Assembly (NCBI RefSeq): GCF_900083545.1
Contig: NZ_LT559262.1
Location: forward strand, 1,893,673 to 1,957,672
Length of the DNA: 64,000 nucleotides
Direction: 5' to 3'
DNA from: Alistipes provencensis
GTDB taxonomy: Bacteria; Bacteroidota; Bacteroidia; Bacteroidales; Rikenellaceae
The position numbers and the translations under genes were made by a program. The first letter of the stretch is position 1. Every line of letters begins with the position of its first letter. The notes under the pieces were generated by a model that was not told the DNA's origin, did no database searches, and saw nothing but the letters and a program-made list of their open reading frames with translations. Below are positions 25,189 through 34,075 of this stretch, piece after piece.

Positions 25189-26418
25189 ATGAAACTGAAC
25201 AACCCTGCCGGCATTTCCGGACTGATGTGCAAACTGCTGTTGCTATTCGTGCTTTGCATCACAGCCTGCAAGGGTGAGGAGACAAAGGGCGTCACTCCCG
25301 AAGGACCCTCGACCGACGAGCCTGCTCCCTATGGAAAGGCCTACATTTCCGACTTGGCGCTGATCTACGGCGGCGGCCGTCACCGACAGGTCGTGTGGAA
25401 CGAGGCGAGCTTCGAGCCGCATGTGGTCTACACCGACCGAAACGACAATAAGTACTGGCTGTTCGATTCGTTCCTGCTGATCGAATTCACGCTGGGAAAG
25501 GGCAACGACCAGACGAACCAGATTTTCGCCACGGGGTATTACGGGCTTCCGGCCCGGAAGAGCGAGTGGCAGGAGCTGCTGGACTACTATTTTACGAAGG
25601 ACGTGAGCGTCGATGCGCTGGACAAGACCGTCGGCAGGCAGATCGAGAAGATCGGACGCCCGGCCTACAAGCGGCAGGTGGTGCTGACGCTTCCCGAGCC
25701 GATCGTGGGCGGTGCCGGTTCGAACTATCCGACCCTTGCGAAGGATTATTGGGGCGTGGTGGACGGCCGGAAATTGGACTTCACCAACTCGGCGGACCGG
25801 TTGGCGGCCTGCAAATGGTACATTGACAAAGCCTGCGAGATGTTCGATGCGGGCGGTTACGAGAACGTGGAACTGGCGGGCTTCTACTGGGTCGCCGAAG
25901 AGATGTACCACTCGTCGGGGATCATCGAGGGCGTGGCCGAATACCTGCATTCGAAGGGGCTGCGGTTCGAGTGGATCCCTTACTGGAAGGGCAAGAAGGA
26001 TTGGCAGGGCAACGATCCCGACTACTACACATGGAAGGATTACGGGTTCGATCAGGCATACCTCCAGCCGAATTATTTCTTTCCGGAGGAGTCGAGTTCG
26101 AAGTTCGATCCCAACCGGCTTGCGGATGCCGTCGAGACCATCCGGAAATACGATCTGGGTTACGAGGTCGAATTCGACGAGAAGGCTATCGAGAGTCTGG
26201 GCGGAACCAAGCGTCTGCGGCTGTATGAATACATGAAGGCTTTCAAGGAGAGTGGTGTCTACGCGAAACAGTCGCTGGCCTACTACATGGGCGAGAACGC
26301 GTTCTGCCAGCTTTCCAAGGCTGCGCTGAATGTCGATCGCCAGACCTTTGACGACTTCTGCATGTTTGTTTTCGCACATCAGCAGGCTTACCTGAACGAA
26401 CGGAAAAAAACGGAATAA
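25189..26418 (+). CDS. DUF4855 domain lipoprotein
   Basis: 409 residues. A lipoprotein signal (LCITAC) is followed by a DUF4855 domain over most of the protein, with YISDLALIYGG, YWLFDSFLLIEF, LPEPIVG, VELAGFYWVAEEMY, RFEWIPYW and a late AYLQPNYFF. The pattern suggests a TIM-barrel fold and the acidic residues at WVAEEMY recall a hydrolase site, but no activity is established. It starts 28 bp after the phosphodiester glycosidase and 1 bp before the GDPD gene, so all three are cotranscribed. A role in cutting or binding the target glycan is inferred. Confidence 0.8.
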   Translation: MKLNNPAGISGLMCKLLLLFVLCITACKGEETKGVTPEGPSTDEPAPYGKAYISDLALIYGGGRHRQVVWNEASFEPHVVYTDRNDNKYWLFDSFLLIEFTLGKGNDQTNQIFATGYYGLPARKSEWQELLDYYFTKDVSVDALDKTVGRQIEKIGRPAYKRQVVLTLPEPIVGGAGSNYPTLAKDYWGVVDGRKLDFTNSADRLAACKWYIDKACEMFDAGGYENVELAGFYWVAEEMYHSSGIIEGVAEYLHSKGLRFEWIPYWKGKKDWQGNDPDYYTWKDYGFDQAYLQPNYFFPEESSSKFDPNRLADAVETIRKYDLGYEVEFDEKAIESLGGTKRLRLYEYMKAFKESGVYAKQSLAYYMGENAFCQLSKAALNVDRQTFDDFCMFVFAHQQAYLNERKKTE

Positions 26419-26419
26419 G

Positions 26420-27454
26420 ATGAAAAAGAACCTTTTGCTGAAAACCTTTGCGGCGCTGCTCCTGCTGCTGACGACGACCGCGGCCGCCGCTGCGGAGCCG
26501 CTGCTGGCGCTGGAGAAATACACGGTGCCCGTCGGGGTGCCGGGCGCGGCGGTGGGACGTTTCTCCACGGAGGAACCCGTCATGCTCGCCGGTGATCCCT
26601 CGGGACTCTTCGAGATCGTGGGCAACCAGTTGAAACTCTGCAAAAAAGCGGTCGTGACGGCTTCGTCGCCCATCCTGTTCGAGATCGACGTCACATGCGG
26701 CGATGCGCAGAAGCGGTTCACCATCGTCAAGGACGAGTTCATCCATAACAAAGTCATCGCTCACCGCGGCGCATGGAAACACTACGGCAACCATCAGAAT
26801 TCGCGTCATGCACTGCGCAAGGCCATCGAGCTGGGTTGCGAGGGCTCGGAGTTCGATGTCTGGCTCACGAAGGACAAGTACATCGCCATCAACCACGATT
26901 ACGAGTACGACGGTATGATCGTCGAATTGTCGAAACTCTCCGATATGCGCCGCGTGGTGCTGGAAAAGGGCGAGGTGATGGCGACGCTGGACGAGTATCT
27001 GAATATTATCCGCGAACAGAACCGGACGCGGCTGGTGCTCGAGCTGAAATCTATGCCGCACAACAAGATCGGCCTCGAACTGACCGATGCCGTTGTGGCA
27101 ATGGTGCACGAAATGGGCGCGCAGGCGTGGGTCGACTATATCAGTTTCGACTACGAGGTGCTGAAGCGCGTACGGGCGCTCGATCCCACGGCGCATATCG
27201 CCTACTTGGGGGCCGTCGTGCCGATGGACCAGCAGAAAATCGAGGGGATGAGCGGCATCGACTACCATTTTTCGCAGTTCGACAAGATGCCGCGGCTCTA
27301 CGACCGGGCGCGGATGCTGGGGCTGACGATCAACGTCTGGACGGTCGACGACCCGAAGATCATGGAGCGGCTGCTCGATATGAACGTTGATTTCATCACC
27401 ACGGACGAGCCCGCAATGCTGCTGGAGATGATCGAAAAGAGAAACAAGCAATAA
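26420..27454 (+). CDS. Secreted glycerophosphodiester phosphodiesterase
   Basis: 344 residues with a signal peptide ending at AAAAAE. Residues about 27-105 look like a small beta-sandwich (cadherin/Ig-like). The GDPD barrel (about 110-340) holds the catalytic set: H115-R116-G117 in VIAHRGAWK, E144 and D146 in EGSEFDVWL, and H159 in AINHDYEYD. LVLELKS and VWTVDDP later in the barrel are also conserved. GDPD enzymes hydrolyse glycerophosphodiesters to glycerol-3-phosphate and an alcohol; related GlpQ enzymes cut glycerol-phosphate teichoic acids. Its presence inside a SusCD locus is unusual. Export points to an extracytoplasmic polymer or lipid-derived substrate. Confidence 0.9.
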   Translation: MKKNLLLKTFAALLLLLTTTAAAAAEPLLALEKYTVPVGVPGAAVGRFSTEEPVMLAGDPSGLFEIVGNQLKLCKKAVVTASSPILFEIDVTCGDAQKRFTIVKDEFIHNKVIAHRGAWKHYGNHQNSRHALRKAIELGCEGSEFDVWLTKDKYIAINHDYEYDGMIVELSKLSDMRRVVLEKGEVMATLDEYLNIIREQNRTRLVLELKSMPHNKIGLELTDAVVAMVHEMGAQAWVDYISFDYEVLKRVRALDPTAHIAYLGAVVPMDQQKIEGMSGIDYHFSQFDKMPRLYDRARMLGLTINVWTVDDPKIMERLLDMNVDFITTDEPAMLLEMIEKRNKQ

Positions 27455-27497
27455 GCAACAAGTTACACAACAACCAAATAACCTTAAAGAAAATTGT

Positions 27498-28994
27498 ATG
27501 AAACGATTGTTTTTAACACTTGCACTTGGTGCACTGGCAGTTTTCGGACTGAATTCGTGCTCGGACGACGATTCCGATAAAGGACCGGAAAAGCGTCCGT
27601 ATTGTGAGATCGAGAAATTCTCGGTTTCCGTTCCCAACGTCGAGGCCAAGATCGACAAGGACAAGGCTCTCGTGGAGCTTTATGTGACTCCCGATGTGCT
27701 CGAGCTACTCTCCGACGTGAAGCCTACGGGCGAACTCTCGATCGGCGCTACGGTGGTTCCCACGTTCAGCGTGAGTCAGGATTTCACCAAGGAGGTGACC
27801 TATCTCGTTACGGCCGAGGACGGGAAGACGCAGAAGACTTGGACCGTGAAGCCCGTCGTCAGCAAGTATGTCGCCTCGGGTATCGGGTCGGTGAAGCGTT
27901 TCTGGGTAAAGACGGCCAAGGATCTCGGAATCGGTGTCGGTGAGCCTACGATCGCCGTATTCGGTGACAAGGTGATCATTTCCCGTCCGGGCAAGATCGT
28001 TGACGGCGAAACCGGTGAGCCTACTGGTGAGTTCCTGAATGTCGAAGGGATCGCTACGGAGGCTGCCGATGCTTGGCACTCGCCGTTTATCGTTGCCAAC
28101 GACAGCAAGGGCAATCTGCTCGGCGCTACGCTGGGAACGTACATCAAACCTGTTCCGTGGCAGGTATTCCGCTGGAAGTCGTTGGAAGCTGCTCCCGAGA
28201 AGGTTCTCGAGCACAGTATGACGGATACCGAGGATTTCGGTCGTTCATTGGAGATTGTCGGCGACATCGATGGCAATGCTCTCCTTTTGGCCTATAATAT
28301 AAATGAGGCCAATATCGGTAAGAAGGGTGGAGCCGTGGAGCCTGCCGCCGCTCCTGCCGCTCACTATTGCTGGAAAGTGACCAACGGTGTCCTTGCTCAG
28401 AAAGCTGAACTGGTTGCCGTGCCTGCCGGATATCGCTCGGGAGATGCGTTCCAGATGCTTTGGCCTGCGAGCGAGCTGGCAACCAAGCCGTTCTACTGGT
28501 GTGACAGAGGAAACGCTGCTGCTTCCCCCATTACCCGTATCGGTTATGTTGGCCTTGACGATCAGATCGTTTATATCAAAGGCGGTGTCGATCCGAACGA
28601 TATCCCGGGCGGCACGGATAACAAGGACAATATGTTCAAGGAACATGGTTACGGCCGTAAGGTGTTGCAGATTAAACCTTTCACATTTAATGGTCTTAAT
28701 TACTTGGCTGCGTGCACATACTTCAGCATGGAAACTCCGGACTATTCGGAGGACAAGATTTACCTCTATACGCAGTTGATTGAGGTTTCGGGTAAGGATT
28801 CCAAGGTCGTCTATCTTGGTAAGGACGTATTTGCGGGCAAGATGTCGGCGCTTGATCCGAATGGAACGGGCGGTATTGCGGTCAGCGTAGTTGCCGAAGG
28901 CAGCGGGGAGGATGAAGGCAAATTGAGTTGCCGTGTTTACAACCTCTTGTCTGGCGTCGGTATGGTTGCCTACGATATTACCAACGTTAAGTAG
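27498..28994 (+). CDS. DUF5018-like surface lipoprotein, putative glycan-binding protein
   Basis: 498 residues. A lipoprotein signal (LNSC) is followed by SDDDSDKG, an acidic stretch like the Bacteroidota surface-export signal. Residues about 30-115 are an Ig-like unit typical of DUF5018 starts (IEKFSVSVPNVEAKID and VTYLVTAEDGKTQKTWTV). The remaining 380 residues are beta-rich with repeated strand pairs (PTIAVFGDKVIISRPG, HSPFIVANDSKGN, TRIGYVGLDDQIVYI) suggestive of a propeller. It lies directly before susC, a common place for a SusE/F-like binding protein or a ligand-specific surface lipoprotein. No enzyme motif was seen. Confidence 0.7.
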   Translation: MKRLFLTLALGALAVFGLNSCSDDDSDKGPEKRPYCEIEKFSVSVPNVEAKIDKDKALVELYVTPDVLELLSDVKPTGELSIGATVVPTFSVSQDFTKEVTYLVTAEDGKTQKTWTVKPVVSKYVASGIGSVKRFWVKTAKDLGIGVGEPTIAVFGDKVIISRPGKIVDGETGEPTGEFLNVEGIATEAADAWHSPFIVANDSKGNLLGATLGTYIKPVPWQVFRWKSLEAAPEKVLEHSMTDTEDFGRSLEIVGDIDGNALLLAYNINEANIGKKGGAVEPAAAPAAHYCWKVTNGVLAQKAELVAVPAGYRSGDAFQMLWPASELATKPFYWCDRGNAAASPITRIGYVGLDDQIVYIKGGVDPNDIPGGTDNKDNMFKEHGYGRKVLQIKPFTFNGLNYLAACTYFSMETPDYSEDKIYLYTQLIEVSGKDSKVVYLGKDVFAGKMSALDPNGTGGIAVSVVAEGSGEDEGKLSCRVYNLLSGVGMVAYDITNVK

Positions 28995-29010
28995 CAACCT
29001 CCTTTCGATT

Positions 29011-29052
29011 ACCGGGGGAGCGGCCGCATAAGCGGGCCTCCTCCGGTTTTTT
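29011..29052 (+). terminator. Intercistronic hairpin before susC
   Basis: ACCGGGGGAGCGGCCGC pairs with GCGGGCCTCCTCCGGT (wobbles and one bulge), then TTTTTT. It lies between the lipoprotein and susC, so it may reduce or adjust expression of susC relative to upstream genes. Confidence 0.6.
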
Positions 29053-29091
29053 CAGTTAACCGCCGCTGTAAAACTGATATAAGATTTTCGT

Positions 29092-32000
29092 ATGAAAAAA
29101 TTAGCACTACTAATCCTGCTGTTGGTCGGTTGCGTGTCTTTGCAGGCGCAAACCGCGTCGAAACCGGCCTCCAATAAGCTGACCCTGACGGGTAAGGTCG
29201 TCTCCTCCGACGGAGAGCCCGTGATCGGTGCGACGATCATGGTCGAGGGATCGAAGCCGATGATTGCGACGGCTGCCGGCGTGGATGGCTCCTACTCCCT
29301 TACGCTGCCTTCCGGGTCGGTTTCGCTGACCGTCAGCTCTATCGGCTACAACAGCCGTACCGTGCCGGTGAACAACCGGACCAAGCTCGACATCACCCTC
29401 GAACCTGAGGATCAACAGATCGACGACGTGGTTGTGGTCGGTTATCAGGTCCAGAAGAAAGTGACCCTCACCGGCTCCGTCTCGGCGATCTCCGGAAAGG
29501 ACATCGTCAAGCGTGACGCTCCCAACCTGTCGTCGGCTCTCCAAGGCCTGATGCCCGGTGTCAGCGTCGTGCAGGCTTCGGGACGTCCCGGTGCTGACGG
29601 CGGTGAGATTACCGTTCGCGGTATCGGTTCGATCAACTCGCGGACCAGTCCCCTCGTGCTGATTGACGGTGTAGAGGGCGATCTTAATAAGGTCGATATG
29701 AATAGCGTAGAAAGTGTTTCGGTCCTCAAGGACGCATCTGCGGCTATTTACGGTTCGCGTGCTTCCAATGGTGTTATCCTCGTCACTACCAAGCGCGGTA
29801 CGAGCGAGGTGCCCCAGTTCTCCTACACGGGTTATTACGCCATCACTGCTCCTACTGAAATGCCGACGCCCGTTTCCGGTGCCGAGTACATGGAGTATAT
29901 GAATGTCGCGGCCCTGACCCCCGGGCAGAGCACCCGTTTCGCCCCCGCCTACATCGCCGAGTACAAGCGTTACGGCGCCGACAACTGGACGACGTTCGAT
30001 ACCAACTGGAAGAAGGAGATGCTCAAGAGCAGTTCGTACATGCACCGCCACGCCCTGAGCGTTTCGGGAAAAGGTAATGTTTGTTCTTACTATGTCGATG
30101 GTTCGTACCAGTTTCAGGACGGACTGATCGACAACAACAACTTCTCCCGCAAGACTTTTCGGGTGAATACCGATATGAACCTCGCCAAGTGGGCCACTTT
30201 CAGTGTCGATTTCGACGCTTTCGGTACCAGTGAGACGGCTCCGTCGATCACCACGCCCGAGAAGCTTATCGGCGAGGCGCTGACCTACACCCCGACGCTC
30301 GCCGGTATCAACCGCGACGGTACCTGGGGCGAGGGTCTCAACGGCTATAACCCCATTGCCATTCTCCGCGATGGCGGCACACAGAAGAACGGCGTGACCG
30401 GGTTCGGGACCAAAGGTAATCTCGTGCTAAAACTGCCTTATGGTTTGGAGTTCAAGTCGCTGTTCAGCTATCGCTATCAGCACGACAACCAGAAGATTGT
30501 AACCAAGCCTTACGATACCTATACGCAGGGGATGCTGAAATATACCTATCCCGAGGCTACTCCCGACGGGAAGGTTTCGATGTACTGGAAAAAGAACCAG
30601 CAGATTCAGTTCAACGCCAGCCTTTCGTACAAGAAAACTTTCAAAAAGGATCACAACTTCAGTGCATTGGCCGGCGTACAGCTCGAGACCCTTACATCGC
30701 AGAGTCTTTCGGGCTCGCGCGAGGGGTTCTTTATTCCCGGATACGACGATATGGGCAACGGGTCGAAGACCCAGACCAGCGGGTCGGCGCTGGACGAATG
30801 GGCGATGCTCTCGTATTACGGTGTGCTTAATTACAATTACAAGGAGAAATATCTCATTGAACTCACCGGACGTCTCGACGGTTCGTCGCGCTTCATGCCT
30901 GATAACCGCTGGGGCTTCTTCCCCGGAGGTTCGGTGGCTTACCGTATTTCGCAGGAGCCGTTCTGGCAGCCGGTGGAGAAGTATGTCTCCTCGTTGAAGA
31001 TTCGTGCCTCCTATGCGCATTTCGGTAACCAGTGGCTCAACGACTACTATCCGTTCACGAGCCAGATGACGACCAACCTCTGGAACGGTTATTTTTTCAA
31101 CGGCGAGCAGTTGCTCGGCAGTATTCAGGCCAAGCTGTTCAATGCAGACATTTCGTGGGAAACTTCCAAGCAGGCCAACATCGGTCTGGATATGGGATTT
31201 TTGGACGACAAACTTTCACTGACGTTCGACTTTTTTAATCGTGATATTTCGGACCTGATTCAGATTCCCCCGATTCCGACCTTCGTCGTTTATGATGCTC
31301 CTTATTTCAATATCGGTAAGATGCGGGCACGCGGTTACGATATTTCGCTCACCTACCGTAACTCGTCGAAGAACGGTAACTGGCGCTACTCGTTTACGGC
31401 CAACTTCTCCGATGCCAAGAGTACGATCCTCGAAGTGGCGGATATTGCTTCAAGCGAGGATTTGAGCGCTTTGCGTCCGGGTGAGCTTCGCAATGCCATC
31501 CGCGGGTGGAAGACCGACGGTTTTTACCGGGATCAGGCCGACATCGACGCTTCGCCGGCGTTCAACAACGACAAGACGAACCTTAAACCCGGTGACGTAA
31601 AATATCATGATAAGGACGGCAACGGCTCGATCGACTACAACGACGTTTATGTGTTGGGCGACGCGAGTCCCCGCTATCTCTACAGTTTGACGGCTAACGT
31701 TTCGTGGAAGAATTTCGACCTCTCGGTCTTCATTCAGGGTGTCGGTGAGCGGATGAAGCGCTACAACGGCGCCGGTATCATCCCGTTCGACAACGGTCGT
31801 TCGATGTTCGAGAGCCAGACCGACTATTGGCGCGAGGATAACCTCAATGCCAAGTTCCCCCGGTTGTCGATCAACAACAAGAACAATTACTATCAGTCGG
31901 ACGTTTGGGTGAAAAATGCCGGTTATGTGCGTCTGAAGAACGTTTCGCTGAGTTACCGCATTCCCAAGAAGATCATCTCGAAGATCCGTTTGCAGTCGGC

Positions 32001-32142
32001 ACGCGTCTATGTCAGCGGGCAGAATCTCTTCACGCTCTCCGATGCGTTCGAAGGCTTCGATCCCGAGGCGAACAATGCTTATGGCTCCGAGTTCTATCCG
32101 ATCATGCGTGTATTTACTGTCGGTCTTGATTTACGCTTCTGA
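29092..32142 (+). CDS. SusC/RagA family TonB-dependent outer membrane transporter
   Basis: 1016 residues. A signal peptide ending at LQAQ is followed by a carboxypeptidase-D-like regulatory domain (about 28-100; LTGKVVSSDGEPVIGATIMVEG), the TonB box region (DDVVVVGYQVQKK), a plug domain (LQGLMPGVSVVQASGRPGADG, VRGIGSINSRTSPLVLIDGV, VLKDASAAIYGSRASNGVILV) and a large C-terminal barrel ending in the aromatic RVFTVGLDLRF. It imports oligosaccharides across the outer membrane, energised by TonB. It is 2 bp ahead of susD. No extra N-terminal sigma-interaction domain is present. Confidence 0.97.
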   Translation: MKKLALLILLLVGCVSLQAQTASKPASNKLTLTGKVVSSDGEPVIGATIMVEGSKPMIATAAGVDGSYSLTLPSGSVSLTVSSIGYNSRTVPVNNRTKLDITLEPEDQQIDDVVVVGYQVQKKVTLTGSVSAISGKDIVKRDAPNLSSALQGLMPGVSVVQASGRPGADGGEITVRGIGSINSRTSPLVLIDGVEGDLNKVDMNSVESVSVLKDASAAIYGSRASNGVILVTTKRGTSEVPQFSYTGYYAITAPTEMPTPVSGAEYMEYMNVAALTPGQSTRFAPAYIAEYKRYGADNWTTFDTNWKKEMLKSSSYMHRHALSVSGKGNVCSYYVDGSYQFQDGLIDNNNFSRKTFRVNTDMNLAKWATFSVDFDAFGTSETAPSITTPEKLIGEALTYTPTLAGINRDGTWGEGLNGYNPIAILRDGGTQKNGVTGFGTKGNLVLKLPYGLEFKSLFSYRYQHDNQKIVTKPYDTYTQGMLKYTYPEATPDGKVSMYWKKNQQIQFNASLSYKKTFKKDHNFSALAGVQLETLTSQSLSGSREGFFIPGYDDMGNGSKTQTSGSALDEWAMLSYYGVLNYNYKEKYLIELTGRLDGSSRFMPDNRWGFFPGGSVAYRISQEPFWQPVEKYVSSLKIRASYAHFGNQWLNDYYPFTSQMTTNLWNGYFFNGEQLLGSIQAKLFNADISWETSKQANIGLDMGFLDDKLSLTFDFFNRDISDLIQIPPIPTFVVYDAPYFNIGKMRARGYDISLTYRNSSKNGNWRYSFTANFSDAKSTILEVADIASSEDLSALRPGELRNAIRGWKTDGFYRDQADIDASPAFNNDKTNLKPGDVKYHDKDGNGSIDYNDVYVLGDASPRYLYSLTANVSWKNFDLSVFIQGVGERMKRYNGAGIIPFDNGRSMFESQTDYWREDNLNAKFPRLSINNKNNYYQSDVWVKNAGYVRLKNVSLSYRIPKKIISKIRLQSARVYVSGQNLFTLSDAFEGFDPEANNAYGSEFYPIMRVFTVGLDLRF

Positions 32143-32144
32143 TT

Positions 32145-33989
32145 ATGAAAAAGTTCATTAAATATCCGATTTTGTTGCTCTGTGCACTGTCGATGGTGTC
32201 GTGTGCGGAGGACTTCCTGAACCGTTACCCGTCGAAACCTACCACGGGAGATTTCTTCAAAAGCGAGGAGGCTGCCAAACTGGCGCTGACGGGAATCTAC
32301 AACGGTCTCTATCTTTGGTCAAGCGGCGCAAGCCTTCGTTACCGGCTTCCCGCCTTTGCCGTCTACGACGGTCTGACGGGACTGGTCGTAGAACGCGATG
32401 AGAATGAAACGCTCGGCTCGGGGCGGATCTGGCCCGATGACGGTACGATTCTTTCTTATTGGAAGGGGTGGTATGTAATCGTTCAGCGTGCCAACACCAT
32501 GCTGGCCAATGCCAACGCTGCGCAGTCCGAGAATATGGCGCGTTACACCGCCGAGGCGCGGGTGCTCCGGGCCATGGCCTACTACTACCTGATCGCGATG
32601 TTCGGCGACGTGCCTTTCTTCACCGAACCGCCGAAGTTCGAGGACTTTAAGTGTCAGCGTACTTCGAAGGTTACGATTCTCGACTTCGTGCTTAAAGAAC
32701 TCGATGAATCGGCCAAAATCCTGCCTGACTGGATCGCTTCCGAACGCGGGCGCGTTGACAAGGCCGCTGCTTACGGCCTGATGTCGCGTGCCGCGCTGAT
32801 GGGTGGCAGCTTCAACTATAACAATGACGCGGCTCATTATTTCAAGATCGCGGCTGAATCGGCCGAGAAGGTGATCGGCAAGCGCGAGTTGTACAAGGAT
32901 TTCGGCTCGCTCTTCACCACGGAGGGACAGGCCAATGCCCACAGCGAGCTGATTCTGGAGGCCTGCTTCTATGCAACGGGCGAAAAGAAAGATCACTATA
33001 TTGGCTTCACCGAGACAAGTCGTTTTGCCGGACAAACTGGGCGTTATCCGACCCAGACGCTTTTCGACACTTTCGAGTGCATCGACGGCAAGCGTATCGA
33101 CGAGTCGCCGCTGTATGATCCTACTGATCCGAAGAAGAATCGTGACCCGAGGCTTTATTCCACTATTTTCATCACGGGCGATACCATCACCGTCAATACG
33201 GGCAGCGGTAAGCTAAAGGTGATTCTCAATGCTTACGAAGGAGATCCGAATGACAAGGAGAACTACCGGAAGACTTTGAGTTATAACTATACCACGAGGA
33301 CATGGGAAAAGGTGGATAATCTCGATTTCACGGATCCTGCGGCATTCTCCAGTTTCGCCAATGCGGGTAAGGGTTATATGTGTGCCAAGTTCCAGCGCGA
33401 CAGCACGGAGAACATCGGCCAGTCGACCGTCAATTTCCCGATTCTGCGCTATGCGGAGGTGCTGCTGAACTTCGCCGAGGCGAAGATCGAACTTTGGGCC
33501 ATGGGCGCCGAGGACGAGGACGACCGTATCTATACGGTGATGAACGAGGTCCGCAACCGTGCCGGCATGCCTGATGTAAGCGATGACCGAAAGGGCAATG
33601 TGTGGAAGATGCGTCAGTTGGTGCGCCGCGAACGCAAAGTGGAGTTCGCATTCGAGGGGCTTCACCTGATCGACCTGCGCCGCTGGGATATCGGTGCATT
33701 GGTGAACTCGCAGCCGATATACGGGATGCCCGAGGAGAAATACGGCGGTTTCAAGGCTCCGTATCCTTCGGTGCAGAAACTGCCCAAATTCGGCGAGAAG
33801 GGAGACGATTACGATCTGAACGACATTGCAATCCCTCAAGACCCTGAAATTCGTCTCGTGCGCGACAAGAACCGCAAATGGGAGCCGCATTACCGGTTGT
33901 GGCCTATCCCGCAGAGCGAGGTCAGCAAGACCGGCATGAGCCAGAACCCCGGATACGCCGGAGGTGCGACGGATACGTCGAATCAGTGA
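32145..33989 (+). CDS. SusD/RagB family nutrient-binding lipoprotein
   Basis: 614 residues with a lipoprotein signal (SMVSC). TPR-like helices begin at EDFLNRYPSKPTTGDFF and EEAAKLALTGIYNGLY; the conserved RAMAYYYLIAMFGDVPFF block is at about 140-160, and the late NFAEAKIE, VRRERKVEFAFEGLHLIDLRRW and WPIPQSEVSK... NPGY segments are typical. It forms the lid on the SusC barrel and captures glycans at the surface. It is coupled to susC. The length is within the upper family range. Confidence 0.97.
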   Translation: MKKFIKYPILLLCALSMVSCAEDFLNRYPSKPTTGDFFKSEEAAKLALTGIYNGLYLWSSGASLRYRLPAFAVYDGLTGLVVERDENETLGSGRIWPDDGTILSYWKGWYVIVQRANTMLANANAAQSENMARYTAEARVLRAMAYYYLIAMFGDVPFFTEPPKFEDFKCQRTSKVTILDFVLKELDESAKILPDWIASERGRVDKAAAYGLMSRAALMGGSFNYNNDAAHYFKIAAESAEKVIGKRELYKDFGSLFTTEGQANAHSELILEACFYATGEKKDHYIGFTETSRFAGQTGRYPTQTLFDTFECIDGKRIDESPLYDPTDPKKNRDPRLYSTIFITGDTITVNTGSGKLKVILNAYEGDPNDKENYRKTLSYNYTTRTWEKVDNLDFTDPAAFSSFANAGKGYMCAKFQRDSTENIGQSTVNFPILRYAEVLLNFAEAKIELWAMGAEDEDDRIYTVMNEVRNRAGMPDVSDDRKGNVWKMRQLVRRERKVEFAFEGLHLIDLRRWDIGALVNSQPIYGMPEEKYGGFKAPYPSVQKLPKFGEKGDDYDLNDIAIPQDPEIRLVRDKNRKWEPHYRLWPIPQSEVSKTGMSQNPGYAGGATDTSNQ

Positions 33990-34013
33990 CGGAGTGCCGT
34001 CGATCAATAATTG

Positions 34014-34048
34014 GCAAGAGGAGTTTTTGACGAGAAAATTCCTCTTGC
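34014..34048 (+). terminator. Hairpin between susD and GH89
   Basis: Perfect 9-bp arms GCAAGAGGA (34014-34022) and TCCTCTTGC (34040-34048), followed by TTGATTTTC. A weak terminator or an mRNA-processing/stability hairpin inside the locus. Confidence 0.5.
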
Positions 34049-34075
34049 TTGATTTTCAACTGTAATTTTAATGCT

